Source: Riptortus pedestris (Eukaryota; Arthropoda; Insecta; Hemiptera; Alydidae). From it: a stretch of DNA of 64,000 nt. The DNA lies in contig CM032233.1 of assembly GCA_019009955.1 (NCBI GenBank), positions 98,541,001 to 98,605,000 of the forward strand. Reading direction: 5' to 3'. Position numbers and translations under genes: made by a program. This document shows positions 1 through 10,477 of this stretch, in pieces (position 1 is the stretch's first letter; every line of letters starts with the position of its first letter). The notes beneath the pieces are model-generated. The model was not told the DNA's origin. It made no database searches and saw only the letters and a list, made by a program, of their open reading frames with translations.

Positions 1-234
1 GGTATTTGTTAACCCTTAAGGCATCGAACATTCGTTTTATCATAACCAATATGGATATTTAAAAGTTTCATGTAAAACTAAATGTTAAGGGTCAACCTGT
101 GACCTGGAGTGGGGGTTTAGAAAAAGAGGTAAAATGCAAAATATCAAAAACGTTTATGTATACATTATGTGATCCATGGAAAAATGTTATATAAACAGTC
201 TTCTTGATCACATTATTTAAAACAATTTTTCCGT
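1..234 (+). repeat. Degenerate HINE mid-section, first of a duplicated pair
   Basis: This stretch aligns with the middle of the HINE family described below: a 'gatatttaaa.gtttcatgtaaaa' segment followed by 'gagtgggggtttaga'. The same sequence recurs almost unchanged at 3606-3835. It carries no terminal structures and probably continues left of the window. It is non-coding; the short ORFs over it are chance. Confidence 0.6.
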
Positions 235-361
235 TCCTAGAGGGAAATCACCATGGTACAATTGGGCTCGTACTCATGGCGCGATTTTCAATATATCTTC
301 AAATGTCCATCGATCCTACCAAGGAGATGGCGAAAATCAGAATCATACATACATACAACCA

Positions 362-401
<40 letters not shown>
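235..401 (+). mobile_element. HINE 5' head with (TC)n(TA)n, interrupted by a Helitron
   Basis: The 'cctagagggaaatcacc' start is a decayed form of the HINE terminal palindrome. It is followed by the family-specific block 'ctcatggcgcgattttc', 'tgtccatcgatcctacc' and 'gatggcgaaaa', then (TC)n and (TA)n at 362-401, where other copies carry (TA)n. A Helitron begins at 402, so the HINE (TA)n tract was the integration site. The HINE tail resumes near 2476. Confidence 0.7.
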
Positions 402-402
<1 letters not shown>

Positions 403-1981
403 CTATATATATATAAAATTGTAACCTCTGTCTGTACATTGATTTTTTTCGCGAAATTTCACGATAACTTTTCGTTTCACATGTCATAGACACCATAACT
501 GCATTTTGTTTCTTTCGTGTCTGTTTGTTTGTTTGTTTGTTTGTTTGTTTGTTTGTTTGTTTGTTTATTTGTTTGTTTGTTTGTTACCTTTTCACGCATA
601 AACGGCTGAACCGAATTTTATGAATCTTGGTATGTATATTACTACTAACCCAACTTAGACTTTAGGCTATATTAATTTTCTCCGAGGCGAACAGGAGTGG
701 GGGTTATAAGGGAAGCCTGAAATTAAAAATAGCGATATTTCGTTTTCTATTGGTTTTTCGGTAAATATGCACATAACAAAAGTTGTTTATTTTGTTATTT
801 AGAGTAACTTTTAATATATACACTTTTGTCGTATACCGAAGTTTAAATGCGTTATACGCTAAAAATTATAGCGGGAGTCAACAATATTATTGGCCAAAAA
901 AGACTCAACCGAACTAATTAAAACTCGGTATGTGTATTAGCAGTGAAGCCTTCATTATAATAAGCCATACCAACAATTCTATGGACGGGCAGGAGTGGGG
1001 GTTATAAGGGAAGCCTGAAATTAAAAATAGCGATATTTCGTTTCCTATTGGTTTTTCCGCAAATATAAACATAACAAAAGTTGTTTATTTTGTTATTTGG
1101 AGTAACTTTTCTTATATACACTTTTGTCGTATACCTAAGTATAAATGAGTTATACGTTAAAACTTTAGCGGGAGCCAACAATTTTATTGGGCACTAACGG
1201 CTGAACCGAACTTAACAAAGCTCGGTATGTCAATTAGCATTAATTCTTCCATGATTATAAGTTATACTAAAATTTTTATGTTCGAACGGGAGGGGGGTTA
1301 AAAGGGAGGCCAAATTATAAATACCAAAAATTATAAATACCAAAATACCAAATTATAAACAAGATATACGCTAAAACCTATAGCGGAAGTGAACAATTTT
1401 ATTTGGGACAAAAGACCCAACCGTAATAAATAAAACTCGGTATATGTATTAGCACTAACGCTTTCATTATTACAAGCCATACCAACATTTCTAGGGACGG
1501 GCAGGAGTGGGGGTTATAAGGGAAGCTAGAAAGTAAAAATAGCGATATTTCGTTTCCTATTCGTTTTTCGGGAAATATGAACATAACAAAAGTTGTTTAT
1601 TTTGTTATTTAGAGTAACTTTTATTTTAAACACTTTTTTCGCACGAAAGACTTAACGGAACTAAATGAAACTCGGTATGTGTATTAGCACTAACACCTTC
1701 CTTATACCAACATACCAACATTTCAGGGGGCGGGCAGGAGTGGGGGTTTTAAGAGAGGCCTGAATTTAAAAATAGCTGTATTTCGTTTTCAATTGGGGTT
1801 TCTTTTATGCGCATGACAAAAGTAGTTTATTTTTCTATATAAAGTAACTTTTGTTATATTCACTTTTGTCGTATAGAAAAGTATAAACGAAATATACACT
1901 AAAATCTAAAGCGAGAGCCAACAATTTTACGAATGAAGCGAACTTAGCAAAACTCGGTGTGTGAATTAGCATTAATTCTTC
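402..1981 (+). mobile_element. Helitron, 5' end present, 3' end missing
   Basis: It starts TCTATATATATATAAAATTG after an A, as expected for Helitrons, which integrate between A and T and begin with TC. A (GTTT)n tract lies at 522-585. From about 597 the body is built of degenerate units of about 300 bp, each with a 'gctgaaccgaa..tatgaa.cttggtatg' block (common in arthropod Helitrons), an 'aggagtgggggttataag' block and 'acttttgtcgtata'. It has no Rep/helicase coding capacity, so it is non-autonomous. It stops at 1981, where it departs from its twin (4005-6705), so the hairpin and CTAG end are lost. Short ORFs such as the one at 1399-1584 are chance. Confidence 0.75.
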
Positions 1982-1997
1982 AATTAAAATTAAAATT

Positions 1998-2475
1998 AAA
2001 TTTAAATTCTTCAATATGGACATACGGACTTGAACTTTGGGGTTCCACTAAACCTTCAAATTCCTACAAAATCCAAACCCTCCAATCCAGAATACTTCGC
2101 AAAATTACAGATTCCCCATTTTACGTATCCAATTTAACTCTCCATAACGACCTCAACATTCCTTTTGTCCATCCCCTCGCAAAATCCCGATATCAGAAAT
2201 TCCACTCTCTCCTTCCCGCACATCCTAATCCTCTCAAAAATCCCAAGACGACGACTGAAGCGTAAGTGGCCAAGAGATCTCCTTGTGTAGTGCTCAGAAT
2301 AACTCCATGTAGTACAAGCCAATGTTCCCTCCAATATGGGTATTGTCAATGGACAACTTCCCACCTCTAGTGAATAATCAAGCCAATTGTATATCATTCA
2401 CATCATTTGCTTGTAATATGTATATATGTTGTTGCAAATAAACGAATAAATATTTTAAAAAAAAATTTAAATTCT
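1998..2475 (+). mobile_element. 5'-truncated jockey-like non-LTR retrotransposon with 13-bp TSD
   Basis: The direct repeat AAATTTAAATTCT occurs at 1998-2010 and again at 2463-2475. The insert (2011-2462) contains the end of a reverse-transcriptase ORF, a short 3' UTR with AATAAA-like motifs ('aaataaacgaataaat') and an A run. Small size, 5' truncation and a variable-length target duplication are typical of target-primed reverse transcription. The pre-insertion sequence survives in a related HINE tail at about 8504-8516, which supports the boundaries. Confidence 0.85.
2011..2290 (+). pseudogene. Jockey reverse transcriptase C-terminus, frameshifted
   Basis: The frame reads W-T-Y-G-L-E-L-W-G near its start, then 'TLQSRILRKITDSPFYVSN' and 'LHNDLNIPFV', then 'HPNPL'. 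This is the conserved C-terminal pattern of jockey-clade RTs (TYG.QLWG, Q...LR.I..APWYV.N..LH.DL.I). The first frame stops at 2265. The usual final motif appears one frame over at 2249-2290 as RRLKRKWPRDLLV followed by a stop, so one frameshift lies near 2240-2250. All catalytic RT and endonuclease domains are absent because of 5' truncation. The apparent start at 1957 belongs to flanking Helitron sequence. The clade assignment rests on remembered motifs. Confidence 0.85.
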
Positions 2476-2597
2476 GTCTACATAGTCTTCTTACTACGGG
2501 AAAAATACAGAATAGATGGTGAGATGAGATCGGCAATGGTACATATTAGCACGTGGGAGCTCCGCTTAGTTTACGCAGCGCATGCGTGCAGACTTTT
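2476..2597 (+). mobile_element. HINE 3' tail fragment
   Basis: This is the remnant of the HINE 3' end: 'gatggtgagatgagat', then 'cacgtgggag.tccgcttagtttacgcagcg' and 'gcgtgcagacttttt'. It is a decayed version of the terminal hairpin and T run seen intact at 51055-51096. It closes the HINE opened at 235. Confidence 0.6.
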
Positions 2598-3605
2598 TAA
2601 ATTATTACAATCATAGAAATCAAACTTCGGTAAAGGACCTTACGCATAGTGTCCTTCGAAAGTAATTATAGCCATTACCAACAAAAAAAACTATCCAAAA
2701 ATGAATTTCAGATATATGAATTGTTTAAAAATATATCTTCATGTTGGGAAGACAAAATTTCACCAACTCAATTTCAAAGAACATGAGATTTTTATTACAG
2801 AGAATAACCTTGTCATTTTTTTTTTTTTAGTTTGGTAATTCTAGCGTATTCTAGTGACCATGGATCAACTGCGCAGTCTTCTAATCTTACAAATAGCAAA
2901 AATAACTCCCGCCACGAGTTATGAGGAGGAAACATAAAAAAATTAAGTAGGCACAGGTCCTTCATGACCCGCGCTGGCAAACAAATACAAAAATAAAATT
3001 GAAGTTAGATCAACCACTAACGATAGCCTGCTCAGCTAAATTTGTGTTGGCCATTGCAACTGTGCTTGTCCTTGTAGGCCTCTTCCTTCCATGGTCCGTA
3101 GCCAAAAACAACAGAGCATAATGCAACAAAAGTGGAAAAAATAAAACAGTTTCCAATATTTAAGTAAAGAAGCCAGAAATAATACTGTTCTAGCTTAAGA
3201 GTGGAACTAGTCATATTTTATTCATTGCTTTAGAATAAGTGTATACATTTTCAAGTATATACTATTGTTATATCCTAATATTAGAGAAATAATACACGCA
3301 ATTTTTTATCATATCACGTGTAGGCAATGAGTCGAAATTTATAAAAACCCTTTCCTCCATATACACTTTATTAAAACTCTATATGTTTCGCGTTCATTAT
3401 TTCAATCCCATATCAAGAGTAGTCTCTATAAAGTTTGACCCTTTGGCCGTTGTAATTTTGTATTAAAAACAATTAAATATTCCTCTTGAACGTTTTGTGG
3501 ATATCAATAACTTTAAAATAAACGGATAAAGGATTACACTCGATCTTATTTACTAAATCACCTAATAATTATATAAAGATTAACATACTTTTACACATAG
3601 ACACA
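2598..3605. other. Unassigned spacer
   Basis: AT-rich and unique within the window. I see no coding signature, RNA gene or transposon terminus. The 60-codon minus-strand ORF at 3032-3214 has no recognisable motif and ordinary composition. The left limit of the second duplicated copy is at or before 3606. Confidence 0.5.
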
Positions 3606-3966
3606 GGTATCTGTTAACCCTTAAGGCATCGAACATTCGTTTTATCATAACCAATATGGATATTTAAAAGTTTCATGTAAAACTAAATGTTAAGGGTCAA
3701 CCTGTGACCTGGAGTGGGGGTTTAGAAAAAGAGGTAAAATGCAGAATATCAAAAACGTTTATGTATACATTATGTGATCCATGGAAAAATGTTATATAAA
3801 CAGTCTTCTTGATCACATTATTTAAAACAATTTTTCCATTCCTAGAGGGAAATCACCATGGTACAATTGGGGTCGTACTCATGGCGCGATTTTCAATATA
3901 TCTTCAAATGTCCATCGATCCTACCAAGGAGATGGCGAAAATCAGAATCATACATACATACAACCA

Positions 3967-4005
<39 letters not shown>

Positions 4006-5580
4006 CTATATATATATAAAATTGTAACCTCTGTCTGTACATTGATTTTTTTCGCGAAATTTCACGATAACTTTTCGTTTCACATGTCATAGACACCATA
4101 ACTGCATTTTGTTTCTTTCGTGTCTGTTTGTTTGTTTGTTTGTTTGTTTGTTTGTTTGTTTGTTTATTTGTTTGTTTGTTTGTTACCTTTTCACGCATAA
4201 ACGGCTGAACCGAATTTTATGAATCTTGGTATGTATATTACTACTAACCCAACTTAGACTTTAGGCTATATTAATTTTCTCCGAGGCGAACAGGAGTGGG
4301 GGTTATAAGGGAAGCCTGAAATTAAAAATAGCGATATTTCGTTTTCTATTGGTTTTTCGGTAAATATGCACATAACAAAAGTTGTTTATTTTGTTATTTA
4401 GAGTAACTTTTAATATATACACTTTTGTCGTATACCGAAGTTTAAATGCGTTATACGCTAAAAATTATAGCGGGAGTCAACAATATTATTGGCCAAAAAA
4501 GACTCAACCGAACTAATTAAAACTCGGTATGTGTATTAGCAGTGAAGCCTTCATTATAATAAGCCATACCAACAATTCTATGGACGGGCAGGAGTGGGGG
4601 TTATAAGGGAAGCCTGAAATTAAAAACAGCGATATTTCGTTTCCTATTGGTATTTCCGCAAATATAAACATAACAAAAGTTGTTTATTTTGTTATTTGGA
4701 GTAACTTTTCTTATATACACTTTTGTCGTATACCTAAGTATAAATGAGTTATACGTTAAAACTTTAGCGGGAGCCAACAATTTTATTGGGCACTAACGGC
4801 TGAACCGAACTTAACAAAGCTCGGTATGTCAATTAGCATTAATTCTTCCATGATTATAAGTTATACTAAAATTTTTATGTTCGAACGGGAGGGGGGTTAA
4901 AAGGGAGGCCAAATTATAAATACCAAAAATTATAAATACCAAAATACCAAATTATAAACAAGATATACGCTAAAACCTATAGCGGAAGTGAACAATTTTA
5001 TTTGGGACAAAAGACCCAACCGTAATAAATAAAACTCGGTATATGTATTAGCACTAACGCTTTCATTATTACAAGCCATACCAACATTTCTAGGGACGGG
5101 CAGGAGTGGGGGTTATAAGGGAAGCTAGAAAGTAAAAATAGCGATATTTCGTTTCCTATTCGTTTTTCGGGAAATATGAACATAACAAAAGTTGTTTATT
5201 TTGTTATTTAGAGTAACTTTTATTTTAAACACTTTTTTCGCACGAAAGACTTAACGGAACTAAATGAAACTCGGTATGTGTATTAGCCCTAACACCTTCC
5301 TTATACCAACATACCAACATTTCAGGGGGCGGGCAGGAGTGGGGGTTTTAAGAGAGGCCTGAATTTAAAAATAGCTGTATTTCGTTTTCAATTGGGGTTT
5401 CTTTTATGCACATGACAAAAGTAGTTTATTTTTCTATATAAAGTAACTTTTGTTATATTCACTTTTGTCGTATAGAAAAGTATAAACGAAATATACACTA
5501 AAATCTAAAGCGAGAGCCAACAATTTTACGAATGAAGCGAACTTAGCAAAACTCGGTGTGTGAATTAGCATTAATTCTTC
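3606..5580. repeat. Second copy of duplicated ~2-kb block (first at 1-1981)
   Basis: Positions 1-1981 and 3606-5580 align end to end with only scattered substitutions and small length changes in the (TC)n, (TA)n and (GTTT)n tracts. The offset falls from 3605 to 3599 across those tracts. The match spans HINE sequence, the Helitron 5' end and its internal units, so it is either a segmental duplication or two copies of one composite element. It ends where copy 1 turns into 'caattaaaattaaaatt' after 'ttaattctt'. Confidence 0.9.
3836..4004 (+). mobile_element. HINE 5' head, second copy
   Basis: Same head block as 235-401: decayed terminal palindrome, 'ctcatggcgcgattttc', 'tccatcgatcctaccaagg', then (TC)n(TA)n. 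The complete Helitron at 4005-6705 begins directly in its (TA)n tract. The matching HINE tail is at 8206-8630, so this copy is split by over 4 kb of nested DNA. Confidence 0.7.
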
Positions 5581-6704
5581 CATGATTATAAGCTATATTA
5601 AAAATTTTAGGTTCAGAGGGGAGTGGGGATTATAAGAGTGGCTGAAATAAAAAACTCGCTTTTTTTATTTTCTATTTGTTTTTCGGCAAACATGCACATA
5701 ACAAAAGTTGTTTACTTTGTTATTTAGAGTAACTTTTGTGTACATTCACTTTTGTCGTAAAATGAAGTAAACACGGGATATACGCTAAACGGGAGTCAAT
5801 AATTATATTAGTACTTATTTAATGGTTTTTAATAAATGAATATTATGACAAATGATGTTATGTTTTCATCTTATATGATAGTTCAAAGTATGATTCGGAT
5901 TAGTGAGGTTATAAATTTTCGTCGCCCCCTCCTCATTTATTTATTTTACCTAGAAATTAACTTTGTAATTTATTTCCAATAGAAATATGAACTATAATAT
6001 CATTTCCATTATTTAAATTTGTATAATGTAACTTGATGTTATTGAAACAAATATGTGCTATCATAATAATTAAACGTTAATAGTAATGTCATTATGACAA
6101 AAAACAATATGCGTTTAAACTCGATATGATATGATATTTTCAGGGTACCACTATTAATTAATTCCATCCGGTAGATAAATTATTAAAATAATGTTCTGAA
6201 TCAATAATTTAAGTAGAAGAATTTTGAGAAGTCTCATGCGGGAACGGAAGATGAATGGAGCCTTACTAGATAATTGAGTTTACTAATTTCCCGTCTGGCA
6301 TTACTGAAAGTAGTTTCCAGTGTGATTCGCTATTACAAATATAATCTTACGTGCAAAAACTTTGCCTTATATTATATGAGCTCGGATTGGCTTTTGAAAG
6401 GAAATATGTTCATTATAGATGATATTTAATTGTAATAAATGCTACCCATGATTATGGTTTGAATTATTGAAAAAAGGTGAGTCAAAAAGTGTAGAGGGAT
6501 AGATTAGGAACACATTTTCATTTATTCTTCAAAACTAAAATTTCTATTATATCAATCCCCTTGATACACTTCAGGGTTGGCTATTTCGGAAAACCATTAC
6601 GTCTTGGATGGAAGTGTAATTGTACACATTGAAGTCTTGCTATCAAAATACCATCTTTAGTAAGTCAACAATGATTTCCCGGGCATCGCCGGGTACCTTA
6701 GCTA

Positions 6705-6705
<1 letters not shown>
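4005..6705 (+). mobile_element. Complete non-autonomous Helitron (2.7 kb)
   Basis: The 5' end is TCTATATATATATAAAATTG preceded by A (4004). The 3' end is CCCGGGCATCGCCGGG, a GC-rich hairpin at 6678-6693, then TACCTTAG and CTAG (6702-6705), followed by T (6706). TC start, subterminal hairpin, CTRR end and A/T insertion without target duplication are the defining Helitron features. A (GTTT)n tract lies at 4125-4184 and tandem units of about 300 bp run to about 5800. The remainder is AT-rich 3' body shared with 7180-8150 and, reversed, with 22721-23870. No Rep or helicase motif is seen, so it must be mobilised in trans. Minus-strand ORFs inside have no recognisable content. Confidence 0.88.

Positions 6706-6752
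<47 letters not shown>
6706..6752. repeat. (TA)n microsatellite between two Helitrons
   Basis: About 47 bp of almost perfect TA repeat directly follow the CTAG end of one Helitron and precede 'gaaattgtaagctctgtc', the 5' region of another. It is probably the split remains of the HINE (TA)n integration site, or expansion of the second Helitron's TA-rich 5' end. Confidence 0.9.
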
Positions 6753-6757
<5 letters not shown>

Positions 6758-8150
6758 TGTAAGCTCTGTCTGTACATTGATTTTTTTTTCTTGAAATTTC
6801 ACGATACTTTTTCCTTTCACATGCCATTGACTCGATATCTCTGTGAATTTGAGGCTTTAGAAACTGTATGTTTGTTACCTTTTCACGCCTAAACTACTGA
6901 ACCGAATTTTATGAAATATGGTACGTATATTACTACTAACCCAAGTTAGACTATAGGCTACACTAATATTCCCTGAAAAAACAGGAGTAGGGGTTATAAG
7001 GACTAAAATGAAAAATTGTGATATTTCGTTTCCAAATGGTCTTTCGGCAAAGAGCACATAGTGAAAGTTGATTATTTCGTTAGTTAGAGTAACTTTTATT
7101 ACGAGTACATATACGTTTGTCATATAACTAAGTATAAACGAGACATACACTAATGACTTAATGAACTAAACAAAACTCGGTATGTGAATTTAAATGTATA
7201 TTAAAGTTTATTTGATATAGGCATATTATGACAAATGATGTTATGTTTTTAGACTTATATGATTGTTATAAGTATGATTCGGATTACTGAGGTTATAAAT
7301 CTCCTCTCATCATTTGTTATTTATTTTGATTAGAAAATAACTTCGTTATTTATTTCCAACAGAAATGTAAAATATGGGAACATTGCGGAAGTGCGATAGC
7401 AGAAGTTTTGCAGGGTCAAGCTCTTTAATTGTTGTAAATATTGTCTTATTTCCTCCGATATTTTGACGTTATTGAAATAACTATGTGCTATGCTATAACT
7501 ATTAAACATTATTAATGTCATCATAGCTAAATACAATATGCGTTTAAATTCAATACGATTTCAGGTTGTAGGGCGGGCGACAATCTCTTTCACTCACCTT
7601 GTTTTTTTAATATAAATTAATTTATTTTGAGGGTGCCACTGTTATTTATTTACACAAGGTATAGAAATTATAAGAAAATTTGAACTGCTTAATGTAGATA
7701 ACGGCGGATAAGGGCGCGGAAGTTGTCGGGAGGATAATACAGCTAATTGTGTTAACTTATTTCCTGTGAAATCTTGGCATTATTGGAATTAATGTCTGCA
7801 AAGTTACTATTATATGTATAATGTTATGTATATAACTAAGCTCAACCAATGTGTGCTCGAATTGGTTTCTTGACAGAAAATATGTAAGTACATTATAGAA
7901 GATATTTAATTATAATAAATGCTAACCATGATTTATGATTTCAATTATTCACGGTGTATCAAACAGTGGAGAGGGATTAATTAGTAACTCATTTTCGTTT
8001 ATTCTTAAAAACTAAAATTTCTATTCTTCAAGTCCTCTACATTTACCTGGACCTTACCAAAAAACTATACGCCCAGACAGGGAAGAGTAGTTGAACACAT
8101 TGAAGCCTTGACAAAAAAAAATACCATTCATTCAACCTATAATGAAGAGT
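6753..8150 (+). mobile_element. Second Helitron, shorter and decayed
   Basis: It opens with the 5' block 'tgtctgtacattgattttttt' and 'actgaaccgaattttatgaa', matching the Helitron at 4005. Only one internal unit remains before the shared 3' body ('gatatttaattataataaatgctaacc', 'ggagagggattaattag', 'attcttaaaaactaaaatttctatt'). It ends in a '(a)n taccattcattcaacc' region without the hairpin or CTAG. It lies head-to-tail with the preceding Helitron. The ORFs at 6875-7150 and 7330-7536 (minus) overlap transposon body and carry no known domain. Confidence 0.75.
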
Positions 8151-8162
8151 TTCAACCTATAT

Positions 8163-8168
8163 GTGTGC

Positions 8169-8205
<37 letters not shown>
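8163..8205. repeat. (GT)n(TA)n microsatellite
   Basis: A GT-rich tract passes directly into (TA)n, at the junction between the decayed Helitron and the resumed HINE. Confidence 0.9.
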
Positions 8206-8630
8206 GAATTTTTTGATTCGTTAACAGTAATATATAAAGTAGTAGTGGACGTAATTTTTGTTTGATCGTTACCTAATCCGTTATTTAAGCATTTCCCATG
8301 AGTGAAAAAAAAAATCAATATAACCAGTAGAGTTACAAATATAGTTTTAGATAATTGTTTCTCCTTAAATGTTTTCTCCAACTCGATTATTAACAGAATT
8401 ATTTGTATTTTTTTAGTTGTCGCCTTCTTTGTTCATCCCTACTTATGCTCATGCGATCTGCTTTATGCAATTTTGTCAATCAACATCTCATTTCTAGTTT
8501 AAAATTTAAATTCTGCTTATATACGCTTCTTATTACGGAAGAAATAGGGTAGAATGTGGGATGACGTCATCGGTAAGTCATTGTAACAGGAGGGAAATCT
8601 GCTTAGTTAACGTGGCACTTGCTTGACAGA
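8206..8630 (+). mobile_element. HINE middle and 3' tail (resumes after nested Helitrons)
   Basis: The text returns to HINE mid-sequence: 'gttaacagtaatat', 'gtaatttttgtttgatcgttacc', then the tail 'tttaaattctgcttatat', 'gggaaatctgcttagttaacg' and 'gcttgacaga'. It contains AAATTTAAATTCT with no insert (about 8504-8516), the empty-site counterpart of the jockey insertion at 1998. The ORFs at 8157-8381 and 8302-8502 are not credible genes. Confidence 0.65.
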
Positions 8631-9227
8631 AATTTTATACATCAGTCATTTACTAAGACAGAATAACTGAATGTCTTAACCATTTGTCGCCCAGACCAAC
8701 CGTATTTCGACTTGCGCTTGGTTATTGGAAATTACCTAAGCGTATTTTAGAATAACAGATCGAAAATATACATAATTTAAGCAGAACCTGCCAGACGCTT
8801 TCCGCTTTCGTCACTTCAGCGGTGTACTTGTTCCCGAATTGTAATGAGAATGATGCTTTTTTTCATTACAATTAAGAAAACCATTGAGTTAGTATATTTA
8901 GCCGACTAATTAAGGGCATATTTCATGAAAGATGATACTCGTGAGGCTTTTCATTTCACGGTCAAGCGAGATTCTGAATTTGGGATCAGTGCCAGAATAC
9001 TAATACACCTTTTGAACAAGCATAGCAGTCATTCTGATATTATTAACTACGCAAAACAAATTAAATTCATTTCTAATGATAAGTCACTTATCACTTCAAA
9101 AAAAATTAGAAAACGCCTGTTTAACAGCGGCTCCGAAAACTATGTACTTATCCCATGAGCAGGGATGTCTCACAGGTCATCTCTACACTCTATTCTCTAT
9201 TTCTCCCTTAACAAATATCCTATGTAA
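8631..9227 (+). other. Unassigned stretch with one 77-codon ORF
   Basis: The ORF at 8925-9158 reads ...EAFHFTVKRDSEFGIS... and ...NYAKQIKFISNDKS.... It is polar and Lys-rich and could be part of a decayed retroelement ORF1, because a Gag-like fragment follows in another frame at 9228. I do not recognise it. There is no upstream promoter or splice signal I would trust. Confidence 0.25.
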
Positions 9228-9386
9228 ACAAGATTTCAAACTTACGCTGAACATGAGACGACCATTGATATAATACCTTCAAGTGAAATTGCACGAGTAG
9301 AAGTCAAAAACGAAAACGGAAAAATAAAAACATATAATTCCTTTAAAATTGAAGTTAAGAATAATTGTATTCCTGTAGAATTGTAG
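9228..9386 (+). pseudogene. Jockey-like Gag (ORF1) fragment
   Basis: The open stretch contains IIPSSEIARVEVKNENGKI, then TYNSFKIEVKNNCIPVEL and a stop. This resembles the part of jockey-type Gag proteins just before the CCHC zinc knuckles (a short β-rich segment with a '..RVEV..NG....NSF.I.F....IP..' pattern). The knuckles and everything after are missing, and the upstream frame is closed by a stop at 9225. It is a fragment, not a gene. Similarity is from memory of hemipteran jockey elements. Confidence 0.45.
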
Positions 9387-9541
9387 TAAATTATATTATA
9401 AATCCGATTGTATATAACGTTTTCAATCAAATTAAAAATAACGGATATATGTGGGAATATACGTTAACACCTTTCATAAACCCACAACGCTCCTAGTGCG
9501 ATTTCACCCCTTAGCGAACATCAGTTTCAGATTTACGTTTG

Positions 9542-10315
9542 TTAACCCTCCCAGTACCATGGGATCCTCCGAGGACCCCAGCTCTCCGAATTTTCACGAA
9601 AACTTTATAAAAAACATGACCAATCGAATTGTTACTTTGTGACTTTTCCTTTGAAACGGATTTTTATCAGATCGTACTAACAGTTTTTATAGATTCTACT
9701 AGATAAACCATTAATAATTTATTTATTTCTAAAAAAACTTGGTTTGGTGTCCTTGCGAGACCCCATGGTACTTCACGTATAACTTTTTTAATACATACCT
9801 ATTAGAATTTTATTGATTGTATGAAATTTATTTATTAAAATAATTTATTGATTGTAAACAAATTTTTGATAAAACGAAATTAAAAGTTTTAAGTCACCAA
9901 ACTCGAGGAAAGAGAATAAAAAACAAGGTATTCCTTCTTATTTTTACTCTCTTTTTCTCGTATTTAGATGAAAAACAGGAAGCCAATTGATTCTTAAAAC
10001 GGCAACTGTGCTAACTAACTACGTAAAATGTTGACTCCAATGAGTTAAATCAGTGAACCAAGACAATAAACGTAGGATTTTGTTTCTTAATCAATAAATT
10101 GTTTACAATCAATAAATTATTTTAATAAATAAATTTCATACAATCAATAAAATTGTAATAGGTATGTATTAATTGTTGTCATTTTCATATTCCTAACTAA
10201 TAAATCCAAATAAAGTATGTTTTTATATGAAAAACGTCGTAAAAAAGAGTGGGGTCCCGCAAGGACCCCCGCGGTTGTCTGTGATTGTCCAGACCCGTGG
10301 TATTGGGAGGGTTAA
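9542..10315. mobile_element. piggyBac-type MITE with TTAA duplications and long internal inverted repeats
   Basis: TTAA at 9542-9545 is followed by CCCTCCCAGTACCATGGG. The other end reads CCGTGGTATTGGGAGGG then TTAA at 10312-10315. TTAA target sites with CCCT...AGGG termini are the hallmark of piggyBac-superfamily elements. Inside, about 80 bp at 9786-9862 is repeated in inverse orientation at about 10080-10168 (for example AATTTATTTATTAAAATAAT against ATTATTTTAATAAATAAATT). GC-rich subterminal blocks with 'cgaggacccc' and 'gcaaggacccc' sit near both ends. There is no transposase ORF. The 62-codon ORF at 9451-9642 straddles the boundary and is spurious. Confidence 0.85.
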
Positions 10316-10353
10316 CAATGAAACAACACTTACCACCTCTAGAGCTTTAAAGG

Positions 10354-10412
<59 letters not shown>

Positions 10413-10414
10413 TC

Positions 10415-10442
<28 letters not shown>
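10354..10442. repeat. (CA)n(TA)n compound microsatellite
   Basis: About 56 bp of CA is followed by 'gatc' and about 30 bp of TA. The ORFs on both strands here (THTHTH / VCVCVC / YIYIYI) are low-complexity artefacts. Confidence 0.95.
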
Positions 10443-10445
<3 letters not shown>

Positions 10446-10477
10446 ACACCCTCTTTGATGTTATCCTTCATATAGAG

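Noticed and set aside
520..590. (GTTT)n tract as a CRISPR-like or satellite array
   Set aside because: It is a simple tetranucleotide microsatellite inside a Helitron with no spacers.
1399..1584. Identical minus ORFs at 1399-1584 and 4998-5183
   Set aside because: They are identical only because they lie in the duplicated Helitron block. The repeat-unit variants elsewhere do not keep the frame.
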